Source of the DNA: Lederbergia graminis
GTDB taxonomy: Bacteria > Bacillota > Bacilli > Bacillales > Bacillaceae_C
Direction of reading: 5' to 3'
Length of the DNA stretch: 64,000 bases
NCBI RefSeq assembly: GCF_042655485.1
Contig: NZ_JBHSMC010000001.1
Location: 434,001 to 498,000, forward strand
Shown here: in pieces, positions 25,247 through 33,173 of the stretch
How positions within the stretch are numbered: the first letter of the stretch is position 1
Layout: the number at the start of each line of letters is the position of its first letter
Translations under genes and position numbers: made by a program
Notes under the pieces: model-generated
What the model was told of the DNA's origin: nothing
The model's database searches: none
What the model saw: the letters and a program-made list of their open reading frames with translations, nothing else

Positions 25247-26223
25247 TAATTAGTCACCAACGTTTGTAGAATTCGGTTTACAAATGTTTCAGCTGATAAA
25301 GGTCCACCATATAACCATGTGTCACCACCAAGTGCATAGAGGCGGTTCTCTTTAACAAAATTCAAGTTCTTCCACACTGGGTTTTCCTTTAATTGCTTCT
25401 CATAAATATTGTCATTATCTTGGACAATATATAAATAATTTGCATCCTCATATTTTGTAATACCTTCTACATTATAAGTACTCGAACCAAATACTTCAAA
25501 TTGCTCCGGTTTATGGACATTATGTAGACCAATTCTTTCTAGGATGATGGATGCCATAGAGTTTGGTGTAAATACACGAATTTCTGGTGCTTGTGGACCA
25601 GTGTAGGCTAATGTTAGTAATACATCTTTTGTTTTTAAGTTCGCATTATCTATTTTTTCTTGAGCATCTTCATATACTTTATCTAAATTGGCTAAAACCG
25701 TCTCAGCTTCTTCTGTTTTACCAACAGCTTTTGCTATTTCATTAAAGGTTGTCACCATTTCCTGATATAAATCAATACTTTCGTCTTCTGGATAAGGATT
25801 AAAAATAACTGTCGGTGCTATTGATTCTAAGTCTTTTAACATTGCATCATGACGAAAACTTACCCCAATAATTAAATCTGGCTCTATAGATGCAATTGCT
25901 TCTAAACTTGGTTCTTGACGTCCACCGACATTTACTACATCTGGACTAAGTTCCGCATCAATATTTACCCAGTTATGATATTCCTCAATATCTGCCATAC
26001 CTGCAGGCTGAACACCTAGAGCTAGTAAATCTTCAGCATATGTCCATTCAAGTACAACAACCTTTTTTGCTGGACCATCTAATGTTACTTTACCATTAGT
26101 ACCTTGTATTGTAATTTGATCTTCTTTACTTGAACTTCCATTTTTATCATCATTCTCTGCTGTACATGCAGCTAAGATAACGCTAAGTAAAGCAAAAAGT
26201 AATATTTTTATTGATCTTTTCAT
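25246..26223 (-). CDS. Iron-siderophore substrate-binding lipoprotein
   Basis: A 325-residue periplasmic-binding-type lipoprotein. From ATG 26223 it has a signal peptide with lipobox LAAC (Cys20) and then a class III binding fold (VVVLEWTYAEDLLALGVQPAG; SLEAIASIEPDLIIG). That is the FecB/FhuD type. It should deliver ferric siderophore to the fused permease, whose gene starts at its stop codon. GGAGG lies nine bases upstream. A strong Fur box overlaps the region just before the start. The siderophore type (hydroxamate or catecholate) cannot be read. Confidence 0.92.
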   Translation of the reverse strand: MKRSIKILLFALLSVILAACTAENDDKNGSSSKEDQITIQGTNGKVTLDGPAKKVVVLEWTYAEDLLALGVQPAGMADIEEYHNWVNIDAELSPDVVNVGGRQEPSLEAIASIEPDLIIGVSFRHDAMLKDLESIAPTVIFNPYPEDESIDLYQEMVTTFNEIAKAVGKTEEAETVLANLDKVYEDAQEKIDNANLKTKDVLLTLAYTGPQAPEIRVFTPNSMASIILERIGLHNVHKPEQFEVFGSSTYNVEGITKYEDANYLYIVQDNDNIYEKQLKENPVWKNLNFVKENRLYALGGDTWLYGGPLSAETFVNRILQTLVTN

Positions 26224-26249
26224 CCTTACAAAACCTCCATTTCTCTCTT

Positions 26250-26264
26250 TGATAACCGTTCTCA
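26250..26264. promoter_or_regulatory. Fur box 1
   Basis: 7-1-7 inverted repeat TGATAAC-C-GTTCTCA, close to the consensus TGATAATNATTATCA. It lies between the divergent lipoprotein and ATPase genes. Confidence 0.75.
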
Positions 26265-26324
26265 ATTACATCTTTTAGTTTATGGGCATACTACTTGTTT
26301 GTAAAGAACTTTTTTAAACTTTAT

Positions 26325-26339
26325 TGAAAATTATTCTCA
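26325..26339. promoter_or_regulatory. Fur box 2
   Basis: 7-1-7 match TGAAAAT-T-ATTCTCA, about 75 bp upstream of the ATPase start. Iron-dependent repression of both transcripts is likely. Confidence 0.75.
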
Positions 26340-26413
26340 ATGAATAAATAATTATGGTATGATAGGGTTATTGAAAACGCCTATCTTGTAATAACACGAA
26401 GGAGGCCAATTAT

Positions 26414-27238
26414 ATGCAATCGGCAATTAACACAAATGGCTTATCCATTGGATATACAAATAAACTACTATTTGAGGATCTGAACCTTTCTATCCCTAAA
26501 GGAGAAATTACAGTTTTTGTAGGTAGCAATGGTTGCGGAAAATCAACTTTATTACGATCAATCGCCCGTCTATTGAAACCTTCTTCAGGTAACGTTCTAA
26601 TAGATGGTAAAGATGTTCACCGATTATCATCTAAAGAAGTTGCAAAAAAACTTGGAATACTACCTCAATCCCCGATATCTCCAGAAGGTATTACGGTGTT
26701 AGATTTAGTGAAACAAGGTCGTTATCCTCACCAATCATGGGTAAAACGTTGGTCTGAGGAAGATACCTTAAAAGTCGAAGAAGCAATGGAAGCGACTGGT
26801 ATCTCAGATTTACGACATCAAGCTGTCGATACTTTATCTGGTGGTCAGAGACAACGCGCATGGATTGCTATGACATTAGCCCAAGATACTGATATTATTT
26901 TGCTCGATGAACCAACAACTTATTTAGATATGACATATCAAATAGATATTTTAGACTTATTATTTGATTTAAATGAACAAAAAAACCGGACAATTGTTAT
27001 GGTTCTTCATGATTTAAATTTAGCTTCCCGATATGCACATAATATCGTTGCAATTAAAGATGGAAAAGTATTTGCGCAAGGAAAACCCGAAGATATAATT
27101 ACATGTGAACTAGTCCATTCCGTTTTTGGTATGGAATGTCAAGTTGCAAAGGATCCACTATTTGGAACTCCACATTGTATTCCTTTCGGACGAGGTCGTT
27201 GTGTAGTTCCTTCGTTAAGGAGTAATTCTGGTGCATAA
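26414..27238 (+). CDS. Iron-siderophore ABC transporter ATPase (FecE-like)
   Basis: A 274-residue ATPase with Walker A GSNGCGKST (near 40), Q-loop, signature LSGGQRQRAW, Walker B IILLDEPTTYLD and the switch His in MVLHDLN. This is the FecE/FhuC type that powers siderophore import. It is divergent from the lipoprotein-permease genes and shares their Fur-boxed promoter region. The C-terminus (GTPHCIPFGRGRCVVP) is also a family feature. The next gene starts within its last codons. Confidence 0.93.
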   Translation: MQSAINTNGLSIGYTNKLLFEDLNLSIPKGEITVFVGSNGCGKSTLLRSIARLLKPSSGNVLIDGKDVHRLSSKEVAKKLGILPQSPISPEGITVLDLVKQGRYPHQSWVKRWSEEDTLKVEEAMEATGISDLRHQAVDTLSGGQRQRAWIAMTLAQDTDIILLDEPTTYLDMTYQIDILDLLFDLNEQKNRTIVMVLHDLNLASRYAHNIVAIKDGKVFAQGKPEDIITCELVHSVFGMECQVAKDPLFGTPHCIPFGRGRCVVPSLRSNSGA

Positions 27239-27935
27239 TTTGACTAATGAACAAGTGGAAGTATTAAATCGCCTAAGTGTTACAGTTTCAAATAATACAA
27301 ATGGAATTATGTCTTTAGACGAATTAATTACAGAGCAAGGTAGCAATAATGTATTCGAATTAATAATGGAGTTAAATGACGCACCTACTAAAGCAGTCGC
27401 AACTTCAGTATACTTTCGACGTCATGGTTTTTTCATTACAGCATTTCTTCAATTGCTATGTGTGCATAATATTCGCTGGATTGGTGCTTTAAAGGATATT
27501 CATCTAATCGAAAAGGATGGAATCATTCATTTCGCTGTCACAGGGAATCATTTTGTCACAACTACTTCTATTAATCGAGAGTCTGATATTCGCTTTATTC
27601 TTGAACATTATGGTCATGCTATAGTAGAACCGTTAAGTAAACTAGGTAAAGTATCCAAACTAATTTTATGGGAAAATATTTGGGGTTATGTAATTTGGAT
27701 GTATTCACAACTATATAAGGACGAATCTATACAACAAGCGGAAAAAGATTTGGAAATATTGCTTTCAGATGATTTGTGGAAACCAACATTACGTCGATCA
27801 CCTTTCCGTCAGTACTTGAAAAACGACACCATTCAGGAAGCAATGGATCATTATAAACGTCTTACGTGTTGTCTATATAAGGAACTTCCTAATACAGATA
27901 AATGTCCATATTGCCCATTAGTACAAAAAACGTAA
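27231..27935 (+). CDS. FhuF-like ferric-siderophore reductase, 2Fe-2S
   Basis: A 234-residue protein whose C-terminus carries the CC-x10-C-x2-C iron-sulfur motif of FhuF (Cys213, Cys214, Cys225, Cys228; LTCCLYKELP...KCPYCP). FhuF-type proteins reduce ferric siderophore in the cytosol to release iron. The start is GTG 27231, overlapping the ATPase stop by eight bases, with AAGGAG inside the ATPase gene. The coupling to the ATPase gene supports its role as the release step of this uptake system. Confidence 0.85.
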   Translation: MHNLTNEQVEVLNRLSVTVSNNTNGIMSLDELITEQGSNNVFELIMELNDAPTKAVATSVYFRRHGFFITAFLQLLCVHNIRWIGALKDIHLIEKDGIIHFAVTGNHFVTTTSINRESDIRFILEHYGHAIVEPLSKLGKVSKLILWENIWGYVIWMYSQLYKDESIQQAEKDLEILLSDDLWKPTLRRSPFRQYLKNDTIQEAMDHYKRLTCCLYKELPNTDKCPYCPLVQKT

Positions 27936-27973
27936 CTTCACAAATGGTAAATTTGTCGAAGTTATGTTTTTTT
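27934..27973 (+). terminator. Terminator of the ATPase-reductase operon
   Basis: Hairpin AACTTC-A-CAAAT / ATTTG-TC-GAAGTT followed by ATGTTTTTTTG. Confidence 0.8.
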
Positions 27974-28077
27974 GTATGGAAAAAACAATGAATATTGGTC
28001 CTTTAAATTGACTCATTAAATAGGATATAACTATAATTGAAATGTATGAAGGCTTGTCAAAAATTGGAGTGTTAATC

Positions 28078-29250
28078 ATGTTAGAGACTAAAAAAGCATT
28101 GCCTATATTATTCGCTGTCATGTTTTTTGTGATGGTGGGCTTCGGAATTATTATTCCAGTATTACCATTTTATGCGGAAGATATAGGTGCCTCCCCTACA
28201 CAACTTGGTTTTTTAATGGCTTTTTATTCATTAATGCAGCTTCTTTTTGCACCGATGTGGGGAAGAATTTCTGACCGAATTGGTCGAAAGCCTGTAATAA
28301 TGATTGGAATATTTGGACTTTCTCTCTCATTTTTTCTAATGGGATTCTCTAGTGAACTTTGGATGCTATTTGCTGCTAGAATTATAGGTGGGTTATTATC
28401 ATCAGCAAATATGCCGACGGTAATGGCGTATGTAGCAGATATTACATCAGAAGAAGATCGTGGTAAAGGCATGGGCGTTGTCGGAGCTGCGGTTGGATTA
28501 GGTTTTGTATTTGGTCCAGCAATAGGTGGAATATTCTCAGATATAAGTTTAAACATGCCGTTTTATATTGCAGGAATCTCATCATTACTTACATTTTTTG
28601 TTGTAGGATTCTTCTTAAAAGAATCATTAGTTTTGAATAAGGATTCAGCTACAGATAGGAAAAACAGAACGTTATTTGTAGCATTTAACGGATCCATCTC
28701 GATGTTATTTTTTCTGCAACTATTTATCTCTTTATCTCTCTCTGGACTAGAGGCAACCTTCGCTTATTTTGCTGCAGAGAAAGCAAATTTAGGTACGGTT
28801 GAACTAGGTTATATATTTATGATCATGGGTTTTGCAGGTGCACTTGTTCAAGGAGGATTAGTTGGAAAATTAACAAAGAAATTTGGAGAAGGATTTGTTA
28901 TCCAGATTGGAATAGTAGTTTCGGCTATCGGGTTTGGATTAATATTATTTGTGGATAGCTTTGTAACTGCAGCAATTTTCTTGAGTATTTTTGGTATTGG
29001 TAATGGTGTGATTCGACCAAGTGTTTCATCACTTTTAACGAAAGTATCTAGAACTGGTCATGGAAGCTCCACTGGACTACTATCTTCCTTCGATTCGTTA
29101 GGAAGGATTGTTGGCCCTCCATTAGGCGGTTGGCTTTTCTCCGTTGCAGTCGGATTACCGTATATTTCGGGTATCTTACTCTCGCTTATTGCATTCTTTC
29201 TCTATCGATTATATGCAGCAAAAGCCCCATTACACAGGAGAGTAAATTAA
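28078..29250 (+). CDS. MFS multidrug/tetracycline-type transporter, DHA1
   Basis: A 390-residue 12-helix transporter. It has motif A GRISDRIGRKP, the helix 4 motif ARIIGGLLSSANMP and the antiporter motif C GLGFVFGPAIGG. ATG 28078 is preferred, with GGAG upstream, over the ATG at 28042, which would add a hydrophilic 12-residue tail. It is related to the pump encoded at 21297-22505 and, like it, flanks the iron locus. A perfect bidirectional terminator follows. Export of a siderophore is possible given the location, but a drug is equally likely. Confidence 0.86.
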   Translation: MLETKKALPILFAVMFFVMVGFGIIIPVLPFYAEDIGASPTQLGFLMAFYSLMQLLFAPMWGRISDRIGRKPVIMIGIFGLSLSFFLMGFSSELWMLFAARIIGGLLSSANMPTVMAYVADITSEEDRGKGMGVVGAAVGLGFVFGPAIGGIFSDISLNMPFYIAGISSLLTFFVVGFFLKESLVLNKDSATDRKNRTLFVAFNGSISMLFFLQLFISLSLSGLEATFAYFAAEKANLGTVELGYIFMIMGFAGALVQGGLVGKLTKKFGEGFVIQIGIVVSAIGFGLILFVDSFVTAAIFLSIFGIGNGVIRPSVSSLLTKVSRTGHGSSTGLLSSFDSLGRIVGPPLGGWLFSVAVGLPYISGILLSLIAFFLYRLYAAKAPLHRRVN

Positions 29251-29280
29251 GGGAGGTAGCTAAAACTACCTCCCTTAATT
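29245..29280. terminator. Strong bidirectional terminator
   Basis: Perfect 15-bp inverted repeat (AATTAAGGGAGGTAG / CTACCTCCCTTAATT) with a six-base loop between convergent genes. Confidence 0.9.
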
Positions 29281-29283
29281 TCT

Positions 29284-30144
29284 TTACTCACCACGTTCTA
29301 CGGTAATATTCCCATTGTTGGATTTTAAGTTAATTTTATTCTTTCCTTCCCCATATACAGTATGCTGATTGGAGTTTCCGAAAATAGTAATCTTTCCATT
29401 ATCGGTATTGCTTACTATCGTAGCATTTTGAGGTTCACTTTTGGTTTGAACTACTATCTTCCCATTATTCGATGACAGATCAATGGAGTGATCAATATCA
29501 TTGGTTTTAAGTGTTATACCTCCGTTTTTAGAACTACTTTTAATATTTCCATCCACATCATTTAGTTGAATCCTGCCATTATCTGATTGTATATTCATGG
29601 AAGTAGCAGTGACATTATTTAGCTCTATTCGACCATTGCTAGACTCCGCTTCAATCGTCTTCCCTTTAACATTCTCCAATTGTATTCGACCATTATCTGT
29701 GCTTAACAAAATATCATCGACATTAAGATCAGTTGCATATACTCTTCCATTATTCGTTTCTGCCTGTATACGTTCGTATGTTTTATTAGGAACGTAAACT
29801 TTAATCTTTATTCCTTTACTAAAAAAATTAAAGTTTATTAGTTTCCAACCTTTTTCCTTGAATTCTATATTTACTGTATTTCCCTTTTCATCGACGTTGA
29901 AATTGTATTTTTGATTTTTAGGTATATTCCCTGTTACTTCAACACTTATTTTCTCATTATCTGTAGGTAATAATTCCACTACGCCATTATCGGTCTCGAC
30001 AGCAATATTAGTAATGTCGTGATTATGAATTACCTTCTCTTCCAATACTTTTGACGATTTTAACATGGATGGTATTGTAAATATAACTCCAATAAGACCA
30101 ATGACTACCAGAATCCCCGCCAGAAAACTTGTTTTTTTAACCAT
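29284..30144 (-). CDS. DUF4097 beta-strand repeat protein, membrane-anchored
   Basis: About 286 residues: one N-terminal membrane anchor, then a beta-helix-like series of short repeats around the motif (S/T)DNGRI or SSNGRIEL, seen six to seven times between about 50 and 285. This is the DUF4097 family, also found in LiaG of B. subtilis. The repeats should lie outside the membrane. Its start overlaps the end of the HAAS gene. PadR-HAAS-DUF4097 is a common envelope-associated unit, and its molecular task is not known. Confidence 0.8.
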   Translation of the reverse strand: MVKKTSFLAGILVVIGLIGVIFTIPSMLKSSKVLEEKVIHNHDITNIAVETDNGVVELLPTDNEKISVEVTGNIPKNQKYNFNVDEKGNTVNIEFKEKGWKLINFNFFSKGIKIKVYVPNKTYERIQAETNNGRVYATDLNVDDILLSTDNGRIQLENVKGKTIEAESSNGRIELNNVTATSMNIQSDNGRIQLNDVDGNIKSSSKNGGITLKTNDIDHSIDLSSNNGKIVVQTKSEPQNATIVSNTDNGKITIFGNSNQHTVYGEGKNKINLKSNNGNITVERGE

Positions 30145-30697
30145 TTGATTGACCACCTTTCACTACCTTTACATTGAAGTTTAAATATCGTACAAAGATT
30201 CTCATTAAATACTTAGTCACATAATACATACCGATCATAATAAATAAACCTAGACCTGCTAAGAATATTGACATAAATACATCGAATAGTACGAAATTAG
30301 CCGGAGTAATGATCGTATCAATTAATACTAATAAAGGTGATCCTATAAATGATATTCCAACTATCCATCCTGCAATGAGGATTGATACTAATGTAAGAAA
30401 TGGAGCAAGAACAATAAATAAATTAAAGAATCCTAAGCCTATTACGGCCCAAACCGCTCGAAAGATATTTGAAGCCGACCCATTCTGTTCTACTTGTTCT
30501 AAGCGATATGTTGCCAACAGTTCCTTTGCAATTTGTTGTGGTGCTCCTAGTGATTTCGCAATTTCTTCTTCTTTTTTACCTTCTTCCATTGCAAATGAAA
30601 AATGATCATCAAAATCGCGTAAGATTTCCTCTCTCTCATCTGCAGGCAGCTTGGCAAGTGATGACTCTAAAATATTCATAAATTGATATTTATTCAT
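30137..30697 (-). CDS. HAAS-domain (DUF1700-like) membrane protein
   Basis: A 186-residue protein. Residues 1-70 form the HAAS helical domain (FMNILESSLAKLPADEREEILRDFDDHF, SLGAPQQIAKELL), followed by three to four membrane helices. The HAAS domain typically pairs with a PadR regulator encoded next to it. ATG 30697 overlaps the padR gene by eight bases, with AAGGTG upstream. It may anchor or sense the membrane state, but the function is not established. Confidence 0.8.
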   Translation of the reverse strand: MNKYQFMNILESSLAKLPADEREEILRDFDDHFSFAMEEGKKEEEIAKSLGAPQQIAKELLATYRLEQVEQNGSASNIFRAVWAVIGLGFFNLFIVLAPFLTLVSILIAGWIVGISFIGSPLLVLIDTIITPANFVLFDVFMSIFLAGLGLFIMIGMYYVTKYLMRIFVRYLNFNVKVVKGGQSNG

Positions 30698-31013
30698 GGT
30701 TAACACCTTCTTCTAATAATTGATTAACCCCATTTGTAAACTCATTCCATTCCTGAATAAGTTCATGGAGATGAGCTCTTCCTTCTTCTGTAAGCTGATA
30801 ATATTTCCTCGATGGGCCTTCTGATGATTCTTTTAAATACGTTGTAAAATACGCTTCTTTTGCTAGTCGCCTTAGTAATGGATAAACAGATCCTTCAGAG
30901 ATTGCGATCCGATCAGATATTTTTTTTACGAGTTCGTAACCATAGCGATCATGTTTATCTAATAAAGCTAAGACACATAATTCTAAAACACCTTTCTTAA
31001 ATTGAACGTTCAT
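30690..31013 (-). CDS. PadR-family transcriptional regulator
   Basis: A 107-residue PadR winged helix (VLELCVLALLDKHDRYGYELVKKI; ISEGSVYPLLRRLAKEAY; GPSRKYYQLTEEGR) with a C-terminal dimerisation helix. It is the first gene of a three-gene overlapping operon with HAAS and DUF4097 proteins. The promoter (TTGCAT-17-TATAGT) is overlapped by repeats of RGTACTAT, a likely autoregulatory operator. The ligand is unknown. Confidence 0.9.
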   Translation of the reverse strand: MNVQFKKGVLELCVLALLDKHDRYGYELVKKISDRIAISEGSVYPLLRRLAKEAYFTTYLKESSEGPSRKYYQLTEEGRAHLHELIQEWNEFTNGVNQLLEEGVNHE

Positions 31014-31041
31014 TCCTTGCACCTCACATCCGTAAATAATA

Positions 31042-31130
31042 TAGTACTATACAATATACAGTACCTGTTTATGATATTAACTGATTTACATATACTATAC
31101 CACTAGGTACTATTCAATGCAAGGTACTAT
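31042..31130 (-). promoter_or_regulatory. padR operon promoter with repeated RGTACTAT sites
   Basis: Minus-strand promoter TTGCAT (31117-31122), 17-bp spacer, TATAGT (31094-31099). The sequence AGGTACTAT occurs at 31105-31113 and 31122-31130 and TAGTACTAT at 31042-31050, overlapping and following the promoter. These are probable PadR sites. Confidence 0.65.
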
Positions 31131-31131
31131 A

Positions 31132-31161
31132 TAAAAAACAATCACTCTTATTTGAGTGATT
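31132..31161 (-). terminator. Terminator of the lemA operon
   Basis: Hairpin AATCACTC / GAGTGATT followed on the minus strand by GTTTTTTAT. Confidence 0.85.
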
Positions 31162-31166
31162 ATTTT

Positions 31167-32150
31167 TTATACTTTACTCCAAATTCTTCTGTTCAATGTA
31201 AATTCTTCAATAATATCAAAATACAATCTAAAGTCGTTATATATTTCTTCCAACACTTCCTCGTCATTATTTCGGAAGAATTTTCCTTCAAAATGATTCT
31301 TACTTGTTTCTTTCGTAATAAACATTTTTGAATTACGGAAAGCAATTTGTACGTTTCCTTTTGCTCGTTTATTAAACTCCATTATTTTCTTCATTAGATT
31401 GGAGGATAAAATATAGCGTGCTTCAATATCGTTTGTAGTCATTGTACGAAATGTCTCATTAAACTCCATATCTTCCAGCTCAATCTCAAAACTGCCGTCA
31501 AACACTAATCTCCATTTATCACTTCCGAAAAATCTCTTTCGAATTAAGTAAGTTTCACCTGAAAAATGTTTGTGAAAATCAGCAATAAAAATTATGCCAT
31601 CAAACACTTTTTTTATTCGTTTCTGGCGCCTACCATTACGATCTGTATAGTATTCTTCTTTTTGTAAAAGTATCTCCGAAAATTCAAATGTAGTTAATCC
31701 TAATTTCCCTACTGTATAATCCTCACCATTATAACGAGTATAACTAGAAATTAAATTACTTTCTTTGATTTTCGAGCTACTTATTTTTCGTCCAGGCATA
31801 TAACTAACTCGATATTCATGTTTTTCATCTTCTTCGTTCGGTTCTATGTTAGCAAATAATTGTTTGACAAGATTAGCAACGAGAATTTTAGAATAGGATA
31901 GTCGAAATACCTTTACTGCTCGTAATGACAAACCAATTAGCACTGCACTTGCTAAAAAAACGATGAACAATATCGTACCGGTAACATCTCTAGACTGGAA
32001 AAGTATCCAAGACAAAATGACACTTACCCATAAGATAAAGCCTATTATGAAATTACGAAATATTTTTTTCTTGGCTTTCTTACGATTTTCTTGAGAAGTT
32101 TTTATGGCAGGTTGTAATGTCGGTAGCAACTGTTGAAAGCTAGGAAACAT
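31167..32150 (-). CDS. DUF3137 membrane protein, LemA partner
   Basis: A 327-residue protein with two membrane helices near 32-52 and 56-76 and a large cytosolic or external C-terminal domain. A stretch after the helices (YSKILVANLVKQLFA, then FDGIIFIADFHKHFSG) is typical of DUF3137 proteins, which commonly sit directly beside lemA. It starts at the lemA stop codon (shared base). The role is unknown. Confidence 0.75.
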   Translation of the reverse strand: MFPSFQQLLPTLQPAIKTSQENRKKAKKKIFRNFIIGFILWVSVILSWILFQSRDVTGTILFIVFLASAVLIGLSLRAVKVFRLSYSKILVANLVKQLFANIEPNEEDEKHEYRVSYMPGRKISSSKIKESNLISSYTRYNGEDYTVGKLGLTTFEFSEILLQKEEYYTDRNGRRQKRIKKVFDGIIFIADFHKHFSGETYLIRKRFFGSDKWRLVFDGSFEIELEDMEFNETFRTMTTNDIEARYILSSNLMKKIMEFNKRAKGNVQIAFRNSKMFITKETSKNHFEGKFFRNNDEEVLEEIYNDFRLYFDIIEEFTLNRRIWSKV

Positions 32151-32737
32151 TACATCCCACCCAATCTGCCACGAAGATCAATATCTTGCCTTTTCTCTTC
32201 TGTAGCTTCAAACATTTCAGCTTTTTTAAATCCCATCATGGTACCAAATAAATTACTAGGAAAATGTTCTAACTTCGTATTGTATTTATACACATTAGCA
32301 TTATAACTTCTACGACTTGCCGATAACTTCTCTTCAATATCAGTAATCGATTGCATTAAATTAAGATAAACACCGTCCGCCTTTAGTTCTGGATAATTCT
32401 CAATTTGCAATTTCAATCGTGATTCTAGGTTTTCAACTTCCTTTGCAACTTTAATTTTTTCATCTGACGACATGGCGTGATAACCTGATCTGATTTCAGC
32501 TAATCTAGTATGCGTACTTTTCTCATGATCCGTATAAGACGCAACTGCATCAGCCAACTTTGTCAGTTGATCAAAACGTTGTTCTAAATACGTATCAATT
32601 GCTCTAAATGCTTCTTTCACCCTATTCCGCAAAGAAATGAATCGGTTATATGTACTAATAAAAATGATAGTAATTAGAACAACTCCGATAATAACCAGTC
32701 CTAAAGGTGTGGTTAAAAATTCCAAAAATGAGTCCAT
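32150..32737 (-). CDS. lemA: LemA-family protein
   Basis: A 195-residue LemA protein: an N-terminal membrane helix (residues 10-28) followed by the characteristic YNRFISLRNRVKEAFRAIDTYLEQRFDQL and a long helical bundle ending in EHFPSNLFGTMMGFKKAEMFEA. ATG 32737 with AAAGGGGTG is chosen. LemA proteins are widespread membrane proteins of unknown biochemical role, and the pair with DUF3137 is recurrent. Confidence 0.9.
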   Translation of the reverse strand: MDSFLEFLTTPLGLVIIGVVLITIIFISTYNRFISLRNRVKEAFRAIDTYLEQRFDQLTKLADAVASYTDHEKSTHTRLAEIRSGYHAMSSDEKIKVAKEVENLESRLKLQIENYPELKADGVYLNLMQSITDIEEKLSASRRSYNANVYKYNTKLEHFPSNLFGTMMGFKKAEMFEATEEKRQDIDLRGRLGGM

Positions 32738-32945
32738 GCACAACACCCCTTTTCTATTTATCTATATTTACTGATTTTACAGGAATTAGTTTCGCATTTT
32801 GCAAGTTTACTTAAAAACAGGGATAAAGTACGAGTAATAAAATAGTTGTTTTTTCCTAAGTTGTCATTATAATGAATGATTGACAATTTATTTTCAAATC
32901 ATATATAGTGGTAGTATATAAATGACGGAAGGGTGACCCAATTAC

Positions 32946-32957
32946 ATGAAGTTCTAA
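32946..32957 (+). CDS. Three-codon upstream ORF (Met-Lys-Phe-stop)
   Basis: ATG AAG TTC TAA, with GGAAGGGTG ending 11 bases upstream. The stop codon overlaps the first bases of leader segment 1, so a ribosome stalled here would free segment 2 for the antiterminator. Very short leader ORFs are known ahead of related ABC-F resistance genes. Confidence 0.5.
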   Translation: MKF

Positions 32958-33106
32958 TCCTATTTTTTGAAAACAATTGAGTAAAGGTAATTTTAAACAG
33001 ACGATATGTCTGCTTATTACGTATGCCTTTATCAATGTTTCAGGATAGGATTGGCTTTATTTAATTGTGCACTTAAAGACATACACTCTTTTTGTGTCCT
33101 TTTTCC

Positions 33107-33140
33107 GCCTCCTATTCTGAACAGAACAGGAGGCTTTTTT
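33107..33140 (+). terminator. Attenuator terminator before the ABC-F gene
   Basis: Stem GCCTCCT / AGGAGGC with inner TTCTG / CAGAA, followed by TTTTTTG. It lies in sense orientation 33 bp before the gene, so it acts on that gene only. Confidence 0.88.
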
Positions 33141-33173
33141 GTCTCCATTTTTAAAAGTTAAGGAGATGAGATC

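Larger units (their letters stand above)
32747..33173 (+). promoter_or_regulatory. ABC-F leader region: promoter, uORF and attenuator
   Basis: No long gene lies here. The promoter TTGACA (32880-32885), 18 bp, TATAGT (32904-32909) drives a leader of about 260 nt. Four segments can pair: 1 (32956-32974, AATCCTATTTTTTGAAAAC), 2 (33037-33055, GTTTCAGGATAGGATTGGC), 3 (33107-33122, GCCTCCTATTCTGAAC) and 4 (AGGAGGC plus T6). Pairing 1:2 leaves 3:4 free to terminate; pairing 2:3 prevents it. A Met-Lys-Phe ORF overlaps segment 1. Confidence 0.75.
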
